The notes beneath the pieces were generated by a model that searched no databases, was not told the origin of the DNA, and worked only from the letters and a program-made list of their open reading frames with translations. Shown here one piece after another: positions 1 through 5,710 of a stretch of DNA of 10,285 bases. The translations under genes and the position numbers were made by a program. The number at the start of each line of letters is the position of its first letter. Positions within the stretch are counted from its first letter, which is position 1. This DNA is from an uncultured bacterium (lineage in GTDB: Bacteria; Patescibacteriota; Minisyncoccia; Phycocordibacterales; CAIZLB01), in assembly GCA_903952785.1 (NCBI GenBank), contig CAJBHC010000035.1, positions 1 through 10,285 on the forward strand, given 5' to 3'.

Positions 1-112
1 GCATTGGTACAATTATGAAAGAATACACCTTGGCAAATATTTAAACGGCATGATACCAATCGAAAAGTATCATTATTATTTATCAACAGTGTCACCCTTG
101 AAGGTTAACTAA
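1..112 (+). CDS. C-terminal end of an integrase-type (DDE) transposase, cut by the window edge
   Basis: Frame 2 is open from the window edge to a TAA at 110-112 and gives 36 residues. They begin HWYNYERIHLGKYL and continue with NGMIPIEKY. The pattern W-Y-N-x-E-R-x-H followed by a (T/I)P-x-E-x-Y motif is the usual end of rve-type transposases of the IS3/IS481 group, where the segment follows the catalytic Glu helix. The catalytic residues lie outside the window, so an intact element cannot be distinguished from a remnant. The gene converges on the broken nuclease gene that ends at 149, with 36 bp between them. I saw no clear terminal inverted repeat just downstream. The protein class is fairly secure; the exact IS family is not. 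Confidence 0.6.
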   Translation, partial: HWYNYERIHLGKYLNGMIPIEKYHYYLSTVSPLKVN

Positions 113-148
113 ACACTGATAAGTCAATTTTCATAGACGAAAAACATT

Positions 149-772
149 TTATCTATATTCTATATTGATACGTATGGACTCAAAATTAATAAATTCATCT
201 CCTGCGAACTGTTTAATTTCTCTAGCCGTCCCCTTTGATCTTGCAAATACAAGAACCTCTTTTTTATTTTCTCTAAGATATTTAAGGACTGGTAAGAAGT
301 CTCCGTCTCCGGAAAGTACTATGACCCTATCAAAATGATCCATATAACGTAAAAGAAAAAGTGTTATATCAACATCACAATTAGCCTTCTTTTGTAATAC
401 ACCATCTATATCCATGTGAATCTTTACAGGTTTTAAAATCAAGTCATAACCGAATTCTTCAAGATTCATATAAAACATTATTTTCTTTAGATAATATTTA
501 ATTGAGGTAATCTTGGATGATCTTAAACCTTTGTTATTTTTCTCAAGATACCTTATTAAATATTTAGCAACAAGTTTAACTGAAACAACCTCTTCTTTTA
601 TATAATCGTATGGGAAATTATGTATTTCCACACCACCAAAATAATATATCTTAGTTGCACCATATCGGTTCTTAAAATACTCTGCTAATTTTTAATAATC
701 AATATTCCACCCAAGAGATTTTCTCCCTCCATAAAATAAGTTTGAAGCATCAATAAATACGTATGTTCGCAT
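149..772 (-). pseudogene. NYN-domain (LabA/DUF88-like) ribonuclease gene interrupted by an in-frame stop
   Basis: Read from ATG at 772, the frame gives MRTYVFIDASNLFYGG, the first beta-strand and acidic residue (D8) of NYN/PIN-like nucleases, then reaches TAA at 692-694 (codon 27). Beyond the stop the same frame continues uninterrupted for 180 codons with typical family sequence: KIYYFGG, then NCDVDITL (D133, D135), then VLSGDGDF (D156, D158) and a C-terminal part ending near 149. All acidic positions expected of the metal-dependent nuclease site are therefore encoded, but D8 is separated from the rest. The longest downstream ORF begins with GTG at 631 and lacks the first strand and D8, so it should not form a complete site. 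A single-base change (for example GAA or AAA to TAA) explains the break. NYN proteins are RNA-processing or RNA-decay nucleases. A recent null allele is most likely; a sequencing error is the alternative. Confidence 0.8.
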
Positions 773-780
773 GAGGTACA

Positions 781-786
781 ATCATA
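781..786 (-). promoter_or_regulatory. Possible -10 element for the NYN gene
   Basis: The minus strand reads TATGAT, with 8 nt between it and the ATG at 772. A transcript starting 6-7 nt downstream would begin almost at the start codon. No convincing -35 hexamer is present at 16-18 nt, so this is a weak call. Confidence 0.25.
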
Positions 787-800
787 CTCTTCGGACCTAA

Positions 801-852
801 TATTTCTATAAAGAATTTCTAAAGAATTCTAGAAGATTTTAGGAAGTTTCTA
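801..852. repeat. Helically spaced TTCTA-type repeats
   Basis: Five related short units end at 808, 821, 831, 841 and 852. They are tttcta, tttcta, attcta, atttta and tttcta, most preceded by GAA or GAAG. The steps of 13, 10, 10 and 11 bp are close to one helical turn. The block also contains the palindromes AGAATTCT (823-830) and TTCTAGAA (827-834). It lies between the divergent NYN and priA genes. Such phasing suits a multi-site operator or intrinsically curved DNA; no particular regulator can be named. Confidence 0.45.
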
Positions 853-895
853 TAGATAAGATGGAATAATATCCACATACAATCAAAGGCGAAAT

Positions 896-1080
896 CTGCT
901 TATTTTACCTAGATTTTTACGAATCACAGCCGAAACTTTCACCCCTAAATGGAAAATTGACGGTTTTTCCGTCAATTTTACAAAAGAGGCAAATAATTCC
1001 GCCGCAACCTGCTGGTTTTGGCACAATTTGCACGCCTGCACTACGGCCAAAATCTGCTGATTTTGGCACAATTTTTACGC
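896..1080. repeat. Three diverged copies of a 27-bp hairpin repeat upstream of priA
   Basis: Copies lie at about 896-922, 1009-1035 and 1054-1080. The last two match at 24 of 27 positions (ctgctg then ttttggcacaattt then acgc) and are exactly 45 bp apart; the first is much more diverged. Each is centred on TGCT as the loop of an inverted repeat. In the third copy the stem is perfect, nine base pairs (1046-1054 with 1059-1067). In the second it is imperfect, and in the first only a short A/T stem remains. The last copy ends 7 bp before the priA start. The minus strand here is open for 62 codons, but the protein would be low-complexity and unlike anything I know, so I treat the region as non-coding. 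It could be a dispersed palindromic element or a leader regulating priA. Confidence 0.6.
953..979. other. Perfect 11-bp hairpin between the repeat copies
   Basis: aaaattgacgg (953-963) and ccgtcaatttt (969-979) are exact inverted repeats around a TTTTT loop. With A-tracts and T-tracts at the outer ends this resembles a weak two-way intrinsic terminator, although only five of the eleven pairs are G-C. It lies between the first and second hairpin repeats, upstream of priA. It could terminate transcripts entering from either side or form part of a structured leader. Confidence 0.5.
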
Positions 1081-1087
1081 TTAAAAA

Positions 1088-3112
1088 TTGCCTATTGAAA
1101 AAAACCCGATTTTCTGCGATGATTTAGATGTGTATATCCTAACCGTTCACCCAATTCAGAGATCTAACTTCAAAGAAACCCTAACCTATTGGGCTCCTCA
1201 TAATTTCTCGGCTGGCTCAATTATCTATGTTCCGTTTAGAAATAAAAATATATTGGCGCTAGTTGAAAGTTGCTTGAACGCGACAGAGTCAAAAGCAGAT
1301 ATCAAAAACGCAGATTTCATAGCCAGAAAAATTGAATCTAAAAAAACAATCACAGCTGTTTCCCCATCGCTCATAAAGGCATGCCAAGCTGTTTCAAAAG
1401 AATTTGCATATCCAATTGGTTCAATCATAAAAAATATCATTCCTGAATGTGCATTAACTTATGCCGAGGAGACTATTAGCAAAAAATCAAAGAGTTCGCC
1501 GGAGAAAGAAGTTGAAATAAAAACAATTAATGTAGAAGACGATGACGATGGCTTCACCGGCCAACCCAGCTCTCGCGACATCTTCGTCTTTCAAACAAAC
1601 ACAACCGATAGATACGGAACATACAAAAGTATAATTAGAGAAGAATTTGCAAAGAAAAAATCTGTCATTATTATTGCGCCAACGGTAAACTCAGCGGAGG
1701 AAATTTACGAAGAACTCTCTCGTGGAATTAGTGACTACGCCTACCTACTTCACGGCGGAATTGCAAAAAAGAAGCAAGTTGAAATTTGGGGGAAGGCACT
1801 AACTGAGCCTCACACTATCGCTCTAATTACAACACCATCTTTTGTTGGTCTTCCAAGAGAAGATATTGCAACCATTGTTGTGGAGAGAGAATCGTCAAGA
1901 AGTTACATCACAATGTTTAGGCCTCTTTTTGATTATAGATATCTATTTCAAAAATGGTCAAAAGAATTACGTGCTCGTCTAATTTACGGAGATATACTTT
2001 TACGAGTAGAAACCTTGTACAGAAGAGAACGCGGAGAAGTCTTTGATTTTTTTCCGATTTCTATGCGAATAGAAAATCGTCCAAATACTATTATTGTCGA
2101 TATGGCTGAGCCCATCAGAAAAGAAAAGGCAAAGAAGGAAAAAGATAAAATAAATTCAAAGAATAATCTAATTTATTCTGAAGAATTGGAATCTCAAGTT
2201 GAATACGCTGGCAAGAAAAAGGAAAAGATTGTTATTTTCACCGCACGACGTGGACTCGCCCCGCAAACTGTTTGCGGAGATTGCGGAACAACCGTAACCT
2301 GCTCCGTTTGTGAAGCCCCGGTTGTTTTGCATAATTCTAAAGTGGAAAGCAAAAGATATTTCCTGTGTCATCATTGCGGACGAGAAAGGACTGCACTTGA
2401 GGGTTGCAAGAATTGCACAAGCTGGAAGTTAATTACACTTGGTATTGGATCTGACACAATATATGAAGAAACAAAAAAGCGCTTTCCAGATAGACAAATA
2501 TTCAGATTAGATAAAGACACAGCAAGCACGGATAAACAAGCAAGGGATATCGCAAAAAAGTTTAATGAAAGCACGAGTGGAATCTTGGTTGGAACAGAGT
2601 TTTCTTTAAATTATTTAAAGCCTGTGAAGCATGTTGCGATCGCTTCCCTGGACAGTCTATTCTCTCTCCCAGACTTCAGAATCAATGAAAGGATTTGTCA
2701 CATACTTTTGCATGCGCAAACTCTAGCGGAAGAGTATTTATTAATTCAATCAAGAAATGCTACTCACCCACTTTTGGGATATATTCAAAGTGGAAATTTG
2801 AACGATTTTTACAAGTCAGAAATCGCAGATAGAAAAGCTCTATCGTACCCTCCATTTGCAACTTTTATAAAGATAACCATTGAAGCTGACAAAAGCACTG
2901 CGGCCAAAGAGATGGGTAAGCTACAAGTTTGGCTTGAGAAGTGGAACCCGGTAATCTTCCCCGCTTTCATTCCCTCAGTGGGAGGCAGATCAATTCTTCA
3001 TATGCTAATTTCAATGTCACCAAAACTCTGGCCAGATGAGGAATTGCGAGATATTCTAACAAGCCTACCCCCTGAATTTACCGTTAGTGTACATCCGGAG
3101 AGTTTGCTGTAA
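1088..3112 (+). CDS. priA: PriA-family primosomal protein N' lacking the helicase motifs (pseudo-helicase)
   Basis: PriA recognises abandoned replication forks and reloads the replicative helicase. This 674-residue protein aligns by pattern over the whole family. The N-terminal 3'-DNA-end-binding part spans about 15-60 (VYILTVHP, then GSIIYVPF), followed by a linker with an acidic run (150-154), a helicase-like core, and the PriA zinc region. All eight zinc ligands are present: C396, C399, C405, C408, C427, C430, C440 and C443. It follows the family's RRGLAP segment, and the usual LSYPPF C-terminal signature is at 585-590. The ATPase parts are degenerate. The expected G-x-T-G-S-G-K-T loop reads TNTTDRYGTY (170-179), the DEEH box reads ERES (266-269), motif III is lost, and the QVAGRAGRA arginine-finger motif reads LLHAQTLAEEY (540-550). 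The TTG start directly follows an in-frame TAA (1082-1084). GTG at 1130, which gives a start nearer the usual PriA N-terminus, is equally plausible. It is first in a priA-def-fmt block. Confidence 0.9.
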   Translation: MPIEKNPIFCDDLDVYILTVHPIQRSNFKETLTYWAPHNFSAGSIIYVPFRNKNILALVESCLNATESKADIKNADFIARKIESKKTITAVSPSLIKACQAVSKEFAYPIGSIIKNIIPECALTYAEETISKKSKSSPEKEVEIKTINVEDDDDGFTGQPSSRDIFVFQTNTTDRYGTYKSIIREEFAKKKSVIIIAPTVNSAEEIYEELSRGISDYAYLLHGGIAKKKQVEIWGKALTEPHTIALITTPSFVGLPREDIATIVVERESSRSYITMFRPLFDYRYLFQKWSKELRARLIYGDILLRVETLYRRERGEVFDFFPISMRIENRPNTIIVDMAEPIRKEKAKKEKDKINSKNNLIYSEELESQVEYAGKKKEKIVIFTARRGLAPQTVCGDCGTTVTCSVCEAPVVLHNSKVESKRYFLCHHCGRERTALEGCKNCTSWKLITLGIGSDTIYEETKKRFPDRQIFRLDKDTASTDKQARDIAKKFNESTSGILVGTEFSLNYLKPVKHVAIASLDSLFSLPDFRINERICHILLHAQTLAEEYLLIQSRNATHPLLGYIQSGNLNDFYKSEIADRKALSYPPFATFIKITIEADKSTAAKEMGKLQVWLEKWNPVIFPAFIPSVGGRSILHMLISMSPKLWPDEELRDILTSLPPEFTVSVHPESLL

Positions 3113-3119
3113 ATTTATA

Positions 3120-3133
3120 GGATTTTTGAATCC
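3120..3133. other. Small hairpin in the priA-def gap
   Basis: GGATT and AATCC form a perfect 5-bp stem around TTTG, eight bases after the priA stop. No T-tract follows it, so it is unlikely to be a terminator on its own; it may stabilise an mRNA end. Confidence 0.25.
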
Positions 3134-3147
3134 GGGGTATAGGGTAA

Positions 3148-3175
3148 TTTCAATAATTTAGTAATATGCTACAAT
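3148..3175 (+). promoter_or_regulatory. Extended -10 promoter for def, implying a leaderless mRNA
   Basis: TATGCTACAAT contains an extended -10 (TGC directly followed by TACAAT at 3170-3175, five of six consensus bases). A weak -35, TTTCAA, is at 3148-3153 with a 16-bp spacer. The def ATG is at 3182, seven bases beyond the -10, so the predicted first base coincides with the start codon. No Shine-Dalgarno sequence lies in the gap. def and fmt could therefore be expressed independently of priA. Confidence 0.5.
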
Positions 3176-3181
3176 ACCAAT

Positions 3182-3769
3182 ATGCAAAAGTTTACCTACT
3201 TTAAGCCTGAAAATAAGATTGTAACTGAGGACCATCCAGCGCTCCGAATGGCCTCTATTGAGATTCCTAAAGATGAAATCAAGGGTGAATATGTCCAAGA
3301 TCTAATTTCTCACATGAGTAAGATGCTCGCAGCGCAAATTGATGGGGTCGGTCTTGCGGCACCTCAAGTCGGTGTTCCTCTTCAACTCTTTATGGTCTCA
3401 GGGAAAATATTTCTAAATGATGATGACAGAGAAGCTCTCATGGAAGCTGAGAAGAGAAAGAAAAAACACAAAATAATTATCCCTCCAAACCTAGTTTGCA
3501 TAAACCCAAAGATAATTAAGACTTCAAAAGATAAAAAGTGGATGGACGGCGAAGGATGTCTCTCAGTTAGATGGTTCTATGGAAAAGTACAGCGCTCTCT
3601 TCGTGTTACAATAAAGGCATTAGACAAGGACGGAAATTCTTTTACAAGAGGAGCAAGCGGCTTGCTTTCTCACATCTTCCAACATGAGGTAGATCACTTA
3701 AATGGAATTTTATTTATCGATAAAGCAAAAGACGTTAGAGAATTTGAACCAGAGGAAGTTTTAAATTAA
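3182..3769 (+). CDS. def: Peptide deformylase
   Basis: This cytoplasmic metalloenzyme removes the formyl group from the N-terminal methionine of new proteins. All three family motifs are intact in the 195 residues: motif I GVGLAAPQVG at 55-64, motif II EGCLSV at 124-129 with the metal ligand C126, and motif III QHEVDHLNG at 167-175 with ligands H168 and H172 and catalytic E169. Length is slightly above the usual 150-185. The excess lies between motifs I and II, a highly charged stretch with many Lys and Glu residues (about 78-100), which is longer than in E. coli. The N-terminus is also a little longer than in E. coli. The ATG follows an extended -10 with no ribosome binding site. It lies 69 bp after priA and 101 bp before fmt, whose product adds the formyl group that this enzyme removes. 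Confidence 0.96.
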   Translation: MQKFTYFKPENKIVTEDHPALRMASIEIPKDEIKGEYVQDLISHMSKMLAAQIDGVGLAAPQVGVPLQLFMVSGKIFLNDDDREALMEAEKRKKKHKIIIPPNLVCINPKIIKTSKDKKWMDGEGCLSVRWFYGKVQRSLRVTIKALDKDGNSFTRGASGLLSHIFQHEVDHLNGILFIDKAKDVREFEPEEVLN

Positions 3770-3870
3770 TAAAATTAAAGAATGAGGCACGCAAGATTAG
3801 AATAAGTGCCATATTAGAAAAAACGCCAGACCAAAAAGACGGCAAACAAAAAAATAATAAAATAATAATT
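3770..3870 (+). other. A-rich def-fmt spacer without a ribosome binding site
   Basis: I see no gene here. A short ggcac/gtgcc inverted repeat begins at about 3785, and the 30 bases before fmt are almost pure A and T (repeated AATAAT units). A similar AATAATAAAT leader precedes the ATG at 6318, which suggests that unstructured A/U-rich leaders stand in for Shine-Dalgarno sequences. Confidence 0.4.
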
Positions 3871-4812
3871 ATGCCAAATCAAGAACAAAAACCATCACAC
3901 TCCCCATTATTTTTCTTCGGCTCATCTCTTATGTCTGTGAAGGTATTGAACGCCCTTCGCAACTATATAATTATCCCTGATTTAATAATCACCGTTCCAG
4001 ATAAGCCCCAGGGAAGAAAACTTGAATTGAATCCAAATCCAACAAAGGTTTGGGCAAAAGAGCATAATACCCCCTGCCTTGAATTTGCGAAGTTGGATGA
4101 TGAAGCGTATAAAAAACTGCAATCATATTCTGATGACAAAAAACCAAAAATATTCATTGTGGCCTCATACGGAAAAATTATCCCAGAGCGATTTTTAGAG
4201 ATCCCAGAATTTGGCGCATTAAACATTCACCCATCAAAGCTTCCAGAAATGCGTGGCGCGGCTCCACTTCAATTTACAATTCTTGCCGATCAAAACAAGA
4301 CAGCTGTAACAATTATCAAAATGGACAAGGAGATGGATCATGGACCAATCTTTGCACAAGAGGATGTTGATATTACAGAAATCGCAGAATGGCCAACAGG
4401 ATATTCTGAATTAGAATTAATTACAGCAAATATTGGCGCACGTTTGATTGCTGAAAATATTGACGCCTACATTGCGGGTGATCTGAAACTCAAAGAACAA
4501 AAGCATGAACTGGCTACATTCACAAAAAAAATAACTAAAGAAGATGGATTAATTAATCCATGGCTTTCAAAACCTGAAGAACAAAGAAAAAATATTTTAA
4601 AAATTAGAGCGTTTAAAGAATGGCCAGGAACATATTTCTTTGCAGACAAAATGATTAAGGGAGAAAATAAAAAAATCAGAGTGGTAATAAAAGAAGCCCT
4701 TTGGCATGAAAGTAAAGAAGCGGGACATCAATTGCAAATTACCCGTGTTGTTCCGGAAGGCGGAGGTGCGATGATGTGGGATTCATTCTTGCAAAGTATT
4801 GGAAGAAAATAA
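3871..4812 (+). CDS. fmt: Methionyl-tRNA formyltransferase
   Basis: This enzyme transfers the formyl group from 10-formyl-tetrahydrofolate to initiator Met-tRNA in the cytoplasm. The 313 residues show the catalytic formyltransferase domain (about 12-215): FFGSS at the start, then VPDKPQGRKLELNP, then VASYGKIIPERFLE. The active-site segment is NIHPSKLPEMRGAAP with N118 and H120, and the catalytic Asp is D156 in MDKEMDHG. These correspond to the E. coli triad Asn106, His108 and Asp144. The C-terminal tRNA-binding domain is recognisable from RAFKEWPGTYF onward, near 251. Length is normal for the family. About 12 extra polar residues precede the first strand. It is last in the priA-def-fmt block, an order also known from Bacillus, and is followed at once by a strong terminator. 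Confidence 0.96.
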   Translation: MPNQEQKPSHSPLFFFGSSLMSVKVLNALRNYIIIPDLIITVPDKPQGRKLELNPNPTKVWAKEHNTPCLEFAKLDDEAYKKLQSYSDDKKPKIFIVASYGKIIPERFLEIPEFGALNIHPSKLPEMRGAAPLQFTILADQNKTAVTIIKMDKEMDHGPIFAQEDVDITEIAEWPTGYSELELITANIGARLIAENIDAYIAGDLKLKEQKHELATFTKKITKEDGLINPWLSKPEEQRKNILKIRAFKEWPGTYFFADKMIKGENKKIRVVIKEALWHESKEAGHQLQITRVVPEGGGAMMWDSFLQSIGRK

Positions 4813-4815
4813 AAC

Positions 4816-4859
4816 AAAATAAATACACCAGACTCATGTTTTGGTGTATTTATTTTTTT
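4816..4859. terminator. Bidirectional intrinsic terminator between fmt and hpf
   Basis: Perfect 15-bp inverted repeat (4816-4830 with 4842-4856) around an 11-nt loop. Its core is tacacca/tggtgta, flanked by an A-rich left arm and a T-run ending at 4859. The symmetry serves both fmt (+) and hpf (-), which converge here. Confidence 0.9.
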
Positions 4860-4890
4860 CCATATCAATATTCACTTCATCCGTCTCTAC

Positions 4891-5241
4891 TTATCCCTTC
4901 TTAAAAATATTCTTAATCTTCTGTGCTCCTTTTCTAAACAAAGTGATTCTTTTATCTTTTTTATTAGATAAAATATTAAATAGTTCTTCTTGTATTAAAT
5001 CGATAGATGAATACATATTGGCAGAAGTTTTTTCGGCTTTAATTATTTTGTCATTAATCCAAATATGCGCTTCAGCTCTAAATATGTCTCCAGCCTTATG
5101 GTGATTGGTTGTCTTCTCCAGTTCAACCTCAACCTTTGTATCATCATGAATAAATTTCTCGACAGAAGACATCTTCTTGTAAAGATAATCTTCGACTGAT
5201 TCGGTGATATTGATATTTATACCTTTTGTGATGATTTTCAT
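4891..5241 (-). CDS. hpf: Ribosome hibernation-promoting factor, short form (HPF/RaiA/YfiA family)
   Basis: These proteins bind the 30S decoding region and silence idle ribosomes in stress or stationary phase. The 116 residues begin MKIITKGININITESVEDYL, the usual first strand and helix, where the family has the pattern G-x-n-x-x-x-T-x-x-l. The middle (about 36-72) has the alternating VEVELEKTT and FRAEAHIWIN strands, followed by the second helix (SSIDLIQEEL, 78-87). A Lys/Arg-rich tail (93-116) completes the protein and would suit rRNA contact. There is no C-terminal ribosome-dimerisation domain, so this is the short type. The start is ATG at 5241. A GGAG lies about 24 nt upstream, too far for a normal Shine-Dalgarno. 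The gene has its own promoter and shares a terminator with fmt. Confidence 0.9.
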   Translation of the reverse strand: MKIITKGININITESVEDYLYKKMSSVEKFIHDDTKVEVELEKTTNHHKAGDIFRAEAHIWINDKIIKAEKTSANMYSSIDLIQEELFNILSNKKDKRITLFRKGAQKIKNIFKKG

Positions 5242-5270
5242 ATTTTTGTCGATTAACTAATAACTCCTAT

Positions 5271-5300
5271 ATTATAACACCCAGTAGGTGATTCTCCCAA
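5271..5300 (-). promoter_or_regulatory. Promoter of hpf
   Basis: On the minus strand TTGGGA (5300-5295) and TATAAT (5276-5271) are separated by 18 bp, and TGT directly precedes the -10. The predicted transcript starts near 5264 and leaves a leader of about 22 nt. Confidence 0.65.
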
Positions 5301-5355
5301 ATCGTTGCACTGGATCATGCTATAGTTGACAGTAGATTGCTCCTTAAAAAAACCA

Positions 5356-5481
5356 ATGAAAAACTTGAAAAGTGATGAGATTGATGTTTGGCTAGAGGGT
5401 ATTAAAAATGACTGTAAGGTACCCCATTATTTAGACACTTATTCTTTCTTCTTTTGTATTGATGTACTGAATCTATGCTGA
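5356..5481 (+). pseudogene. Possible truncated gene start, divergent from hpf
   Basis: ATG at 5356 opens a 41-codon frame. Its first 19 codons read MKNLKSDEIDVWLEGIKND, which looks like an ordinary protein start. From codon 20 (5413) the sequence is the inverted-repeat-like stretch and a remnant coding on the other strand, so the rest is probably not original. An extended -10 (TGC TATAGT at 5318-5326) lies 29 bp upstream of the ATG, with no good -35. I infer a gene cut off by a mobile-element insertion or deletion. I do not recognise the product. A chance ORF remains possible. Confidence 0.35.
5413..5440. repeat. Probable terminal repeat of an IS element (single end)
   Basis: The stretch begins TGTAAGGTACCCC and ends TTAGACACTT. 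The TG start and C-rich/TAGACAC pattern resemble terminal inverted repeats of IS3/IS481-like elements. It abuts the stop codon of the zinc-ribbon ORF on the minus strand and coincides with the point where the plus-strand ORF from 5356 stops looking like a protein. I found no matching inverted copy elsewhere in the window, so at most one end survives. Confidence 0.4.
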
Positions 5482-5582
5482 CAATCCTTACACCAGAATA
5501 TCTGTTTTTCTTGTTTATTAATTCCTCTTTTGACAACCTTTCTTCCATTATATAATGGACATATTTTTGCTTTTGTAGACAT
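5439..5582 (-). mobile_element. 47-aa transposase zinc-ribbon fragment
   Basis: ATG at 5582 to TAA at 5439-5441. The sequence has the layout of the N-terminal zinc ribbon of several bacterial transposases: KICPLYNGRKVVKRG, then a short spacer, then QIFWCKDCQHRFST. Cysteines C8, C31 and C34 are present, but the expected fourth (second of the CPxC pair) is Tyr11, so metal binding is probably weakened. The helix-turn-helix and catalytic domain that should follow are missing; after seven Lys/Glu-rich residues the frame stops inside the terminal-repeat-like sequence. It is best read as a deletion remnant of an insertion sequence. A stand-alone small zinc-ribbon protein is less likely because of the lost cysteine. 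Confidence 0.6.
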
Positions 5583-5660
5583 GCATATACAAAAACACAA
5601 ATATATCAGTTAACCAAGGCCTAAAAAGCGGTTTTCATGCCACTTTTCTGGATATTATGC

Positions 5661-5680
5661 CAATATTTTTAACAATATTG
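5661..5680. other. AT hairpin beyond the ncRNA terminator
   Basis: caatatt (5661-5667) and aatattg (5674-5680) form a perfect 7-bp stem with a 6-nt loop, just downstream of the RNA gene's terminator on the minus strand. It contains only two G-C pairs and may be incidental. Confidence 0.2.
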
Positions 5681-5683
5681 AAT

Positions 5684-5710
5684 AAAAAAAAGCGGTCCAG
5701 ATGTTGGACC
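5684..5710 (-). terminator. Intrinsic terminator of the candidate RNA
   Basis: On the minus strand, GGTCCA (5710-5705) and TGGACC (5699-5694) form a GC-rich 6-bp stem around ACATC, followed by GC and eight Ts (5691-5684). It works only in the minus direction. Confidence 0.8.

Noticed and set aside
692..694. Reassigned stop codon as an explanation for the TAA in the nuclease gene.
   Set aside because: CPR code changes known to me concern UGA, not UAA, and the other genes here, such as priA and def, end normally with TAA.
1017..1035. TGGCAC followed by TTGCA, resembling a sigma-54 promoter.
   Set aside because: The spacing between the GG and GC elements is two bases short of the required ten, the second repeat copy lacks the TTGC, and sigma-54 is not expected in this kind of genome.
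883..1071. 62-codon open frame on the minus strand.
   Set aside because: It consists of the hairpin repeats read as protein (CQNQQ twice), has no family resemblance, and overlaps a perfect hairpin; non-coding structure explains it better.
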